Below are positions 5,383 through 7,720 of a DNA stretch of 7,720 nt, one piece after another. A program made the translations under genes and the position numbers. Source of the stretch: an uncultured Ellagibacter sp. Lineage in GTDB: Bacteria > Actinomycetota > Coriobacteriia > Coriobacteriales > Eggerthellaceae. The first letter of the stretch is position 1; each line of letters begins with the position of its first letter. Location of the stretch: the NCBI RefSeq assembly GCF_934636505.1, contig NZ_CAKUAL010000081.1, positions 1 through 7,720 on the forward strand. The letters are read 5' to 3'. The notes beneath the pieces were generated by a model that saw nothing but the letters and a program-made list of their open reading frames with translations, was not told the DNA's origin and searched no databases.

Positions 5383-6984
5383 ATGCCCACCGATTTCATA
5401 TCGCTGTTCACCGCTGCACTCGTCGCCGCGACAGCCCCCATCATCGCCAAGCTCGTCCCGCGCGGACTCGTCCCCGAAACCGTCATCCTCCTTTTGGCAG
5501 GCGCGCTATTAGGGCCCTACATGGCGGGGGTCATCGAGCTGACCGACTCGATCGACATGCTCTCCGAGCTTGGCCTTGCGTTTTTGTTCCTCCTTGCAGG
5601 CTATGAGATCAACCCGAAGAGCCTTTCGGGAACGCAGGGGAAGAAGGGGCTTGCCACTTGGTTTATCAGCATGGCGATCGCGCTTGTTCTCGTGCTTTTG
5701 TCGCCGAGCCTCTCCGTAAGCCACATCGACGGGCTCGCCGTGGCCATCGCGCTCACCACGACGGCGCTCGGCACGCTCATGCCGATCATCAAGGAGCGAG
5801 ACCTCGAGGGGACCCCCGTCGGCGAGGGCATCCTGTCGTTTGGCACCTGGGGAGAGCTGTGCCCCGTGCTCGCCATGGCGCTCCTGCTCTCGTCACGCAG
5901 CGAGTGGAAGACACTGCTCATCCTCGCCGTGTTCATACTCGTTTGCGCGATCATGGCGATCGTGCCCGCCAAAGCGCGCCGCGGCGGACATCGCATCTAT
6001 CGATTCCTCGCGAGCAAGCGCAACACCACCTCGCAGGCGTTCGTGCGCGTGACGGTAGTGCTTTTGATCGGGCTCGTCACCGTATCGGCCGTGTTTCAGC
6101 TCGATATCGTACTCGGCGCGTTCGCCGCGGGATTCATCCTGCGCTATGTCATCCCCGAAGGAGACCACGAGCTCGAGTCGAAGCTCGACGCAATCGGCTA
6201 CGGGTTCCTCATCCCCGTGTTCTTCGTCGTTTCCGGCGCGAAGATCGACCTCGCCGGCGTGGGCGAGAACCCGCTTCTGCTCGTCTTGTTCATCTGCGCG
6301 CTGCTTTTGGTGCGGGCCGTGCCTATCGTTGTGGCGCTCTCGCTCGGCAAGAGCGAGGACAAGCTATCCATGCACAACCGCATCACTGTGGCGCTCTACT
6401 GCACGACGGCGCTGCCGCTCATCGTCGCGGTGACGTCGGTTGCCGTGAAGGCGGGCGCGATGACCCAAGACGTCGCGGGCACGCTCGTCGCCGCAGGCGC
6501 CGTAACCGTGTTCCTCATGCCGTTTCTGGCATCGCTCACCTACCGCGTGATCGACGCGAAGCCGATTGCCGCGGTGCAGGAAATCGCCGCGCACCCGAGC
6601 GACATCCGCACGATTCTGCACGAGCACTTGGATATGGAACGCATGATGGTGCGCCAGGAAGCTGCCGCACGCCTCGCCGTGCACGCAAGCGAATCGAAGG
6701 ACGAGGATATCCCCTGGCAAGAAGCCGCTTTCGCCTTGCAGCGCAAGACCGAACGCAAGCGCGCGCTCGATGCGCTGCTCGATTCTGCGGCCCAGGACAT
6801 CGCTGCGCACAAAGACGAAATCGAGCAGTACATCGAGGAAGGACCGCGCGGCGACATCGTCGAGAAAGCGGCGCAACAGCGCGAAGAACGCCGCAAGAGG
6901 CTCGCTCAGGCGGCAGTTCGCGAGCATCGGCGCCGACAAAGCGAAATTGGCCGCATGATGAACCGCGAAAAGAAGGAACGCTAA
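5383..6984 (+). CDS. CPA2-family cation:proton antiporter with a charged C-terminal tail
   Basis: Predicted membrane exchanger of H+ for Na+ or K+ (monovalent cation:proton antiporter-2, Kef/NapA-like fold). It is 533 aa. Residues about 5-390 hold roughly 12-13 hydrophobic spans, with typical family wording: GLAFLFLLAGYEI (64-76), TTTALGTLMPIIKERDL (125-141), DIVLGAFAAGFILR (241-254) and GYGFLIPVFFVVSGAKIDL (272-290). Where Kef proteins have a QD pair in the core helix, this protein has FGTWGELCPVL, with Glu158 as the likely acidic residue. No RCK/TrkA-N nucleotide-binding domain follows. Instead residues about 395-533 form a charged, probably helical or coiled-coil cytoplasmic tail ending MNREKKER. 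The start at 5383 has a weak AGAGAAG site. It is second in the operon after the phospholipase. Which ion it carries cannot be read from sequence. Coding-like sequence continues past the stop in another frame. Confidence 0.9.
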   Translation: MPTDFISLFTAALVAATAPIIAKLVPRGLVPETVILLLAGALLGPYMAGVIELTDSIDMLSELGLAFLFLLAGYEINPKSLSGTQGKKGLATWFISMAIALVLVLLSPSLSVSHIDGLAVAIALTTTALGTLMPIIKERDLEGTPVGEGILSFGTWGELCPVLAMALLLSSRSEWKTLLILAVFILVCAIMAIVPAKARRGGHRIYRFLASKRNTTSQAFVRVTVVLLIGLVTVSAVFQLDIVLGAFAAGFILRYVIPEGDHELESKLDAIGYGFLIPVFFVVSGAKIDLAGVGENPLLLVLFICALLLVRAVPIVVALSLGKSEDKLSMHNRITVALYCTTALPLIVAVTSVAVKAGAMTQDVAGTLVAAGAVTVFLMPFLASLTYRVIDAKPIAAVQEIAAHPSDIRTILHEHLDMERMMVRQEAAARLAVHASESKDEDIPWQEAAFALQRKTERKRALDALLDSAAQDIAAHKDEIEQYIEEGPRGDIVEKAAQQREERRKRLAQAAVREHRRRQSEIGRMMNREKKER

Positions 6985-7125
6985 CGAGGCCCGCGGCAAG
7001 CCGACGGGCGAAACGGCGGGAAACGCAGCAGCCGAGGTAGGAGAAGCCCAGTCGCGCGAAGCCGCCGCGGGAGAATCTCAGTCGCAGCTGGCCACAACGC
7101 ACGAAGCCGGGTCGCACCCACGCGG
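6962..7125 (+). other. Coding-like tail in the +1 frame after the antiporter stop (possible frameshifted C-terminus)
   Basis: This covers the gap between the antiporter and its terminator. The frame starting at 6962 has no start codon, is +1 relative to the antiporter, and stays open past the terminator to a TGA near 7240. From 6986 it reads EARGKPTGETAGNAAAEV, then GEAQSREAAA, GESQSQLATT and HEAGSHPRGP. About half of the codons begin with G, unlike the Arg-rich other frames. Two 16-bp copies (7040-7055 and 7070-7085) differ at 2 positions and are exactly 30 bp apart, which is ten codons. This suggests a low-complexity hydrophilic extension cut off by a frameshift, or a decayed remnant. It may instead be chance in GC-rich DNA. 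Confidence 0.35.
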
Positions 7126-7137
7126 CCCGGCTTCTTT
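7103..7137 (+). terminator. Rho-independent terminator of the patatin-antiporter operon
   Basis: GAAGCCGGG (7103-7111) pairs perfectly with CCCGGCTTC (7126-7134). A G-U pair (7112 with 7125) and CGC/GCG (7113-7115 with 7122-7124) extend this to 13 pairs with a 6-nt loop. TTTAT follows on the plus strand. On the minus strand GTGCG follows, so it should not serve the convergent symporter gene well. It lies 119 bp after the antiporter stop. Confidence 0.78.
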
Positions 7138-7166
7138 ATGCAACAACCAGTTCCCTTCGCAACACT

Positions 7167-7720
7167 CTACTCGGGGAAGAACACCTCGCGCATGCGCTTC
7201 TCCTCCGCCGCATCGCGCCGCCCGAGGAGGCTTCCTAACACCATGAGCACGCCCGCGACCGTGATGCCGATCACGATTTGGTGCAAGCCCATCACCTTGA
7301 AACCAAGCGCCATGCACAAGCAGTACGAGGCGGTGCCGCCGATCATCGATAGCAGCGCGCCCCGTTTCCCCGCGCGCTTCCAGAACAGGCCGCACACAAG
7401 CACCCAGAAAAACGCGGTCTCAAGGCCGCCGAACGCGAACATGTTAATCTTCCAGATGACGTCGGGCGGGACGACGGCCAGCACGAACACGATCGCACCC
7501 ACGCAGAGCGTGACGGCTTGGCTTGACCGCGCGATGGTGCGCTCGGTGGGCTTTTTGCCGGTCGATTCGCAGTGATGCAGGTAGACGTCCTTGATAATGG
7601 CCGAAGACGAAGCAATGAGCAGGGACGACACCGTGGAAATCGACGCCGCGATCGGGCCTATGATGGCCACACCGGCAAGCCAGGGCGGAAGCGTCTGCGC
7701 GATGGCCTGCGGGATGATAT
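7167..7720 (-). CDS. panF: Sodium:solute symporter, PanF (pantothenate)-like, C-terminal part
   Basis: Predicted SSS-family membrane protein importing a solute, probably pantothenate, with Na+. Only the last 184 or so residues are in the window; the 5' end lies beyond position 7720. The visible part opens IIPQAIAQTLPPWLAG and continues with GPIAASISTVSSLLIASSSA followed by IIKDVY, the conserved Na+-binding helix region of the family (Ser and Thr-rich, with STVSS). Later, KINMFAFGGLETAFFWVLV and FWKRAGKRGALLSMIGG closely match the style of E. coli PanF (LFAFGGLEAVFLWPLVLGLYWERANAKGA as I recall it). About four further membrane spans are visible, then a short charged tail (GRRDAAEEKRMREVFFPE). 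It converges on the antiporter operon, and no strong terminator of its own is seen. Family confidence is high, substrate moderate. Confidence 0.85.
   Translation of the reverse strand, partial: IIPQAIAQTLPPWLAGVAIIGPIAASISTVSSLLIASSSAIIKDVYLHHCESTGKKPTERTIARSSQAVTLCVGAIVFVLAVVPPDVIWKINMFAFGGLETAFFWVLVCGLFWKRAGKRGALLSMIGGTASYCLCMALGFKVMGLHQIVIGITVAGVLMVLGSLLGRRDAAEEKRMREVFFPE

Noticed and set aside
6962..6984. Programmed ribosomal frameshift at AAAAGAAGG before the antiporter stop
   Set aside because: The coding-like tail is in the +1 frame. The bases do not form a classic X XXY YYZ slippery heptamer, and no downstream stimulator is evident. A mutation or chance is simpler.
5658..7040. 460-codon plus-strand frame inside the antiporter gene
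   Set aside because: It is extremely Arg-, His- and Ala-rich, as expected from an out-of-frame GC-rich read. The overlapping frame gives a clear membrane transporter.
7103..7134. Bidirectional terminator shared by the antiporter operon and panF
   Set aside because: Only the plus-strand side has a T-run after the stem; the minus-strand side continues GTGCG.

Overview
The window is about 62-65% GC by eye. It is densely coded, with Shine-Dalgarno-led bacterial genes on both strands and no recognisable insertion sequence, phage gene, CRISPR array, tRNA or rRNA. The gene set suggests a Gram-positive, high-GC gut or oral anaerobe. A secreted protein joining a CAP domain to three SLH-like repeats beside prfA, a trxA-trxB pair and a PanF-like symporter would suit the class Coriobacteriia (Eggerthellaceae and relatives). 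That placement is inferred from protein style, not from a marker comparison.

Left part, minus strand (1-2640): the window opens with what may be the first codons of an unidentified gene downstream of prfA, then prfA itself (release factor 1). Upstream of prfA is a separate transcription unit, a secreted CAP/SLH surface protein. It has its own promoter region and a clear rho-independent terminator just before prfA.

Centre, minus strand (2842-4203): thioredoxin (trxA) is followed by thioredoxin reductase (trxB), the two halves of the NADPH-thioredoxin disulfide-reducing system. A strong hairpin terminator separates them. The best -10 box for trxB lies directly behind that terminator, so each gene probably has its own promoter as well as any read-through.

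Right part, plus strand (4372-6984): a patatin-like phospholipase and a CPA2-type cation:proton antiporter form a two-gene operon (33-bp gap). It diverges from trxA across a 168-bp intergenic region that contains promoters in both directions and an inverted repeat over the predicted start point of the operon. The operon ends in a good terminator at about 7103-7137. Between the antiporter stop and that terminator is a stretch that still looks coding in a different frame, with a ten-codon repeat. It may be a frameshifted tail of the antiporter.

Right edge, minus strand (7167-7720): the C-terminal part of a sodium:solute symporter of the PanF (pantothenate) type, converging on the antiporter operon.

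Most of the window is ordinary chromosome. The items most worth checking are the possible frameshifted antiporter tail, the phospholipase-antiporter pairing, and the regulatory architecture between trxA and that operon.
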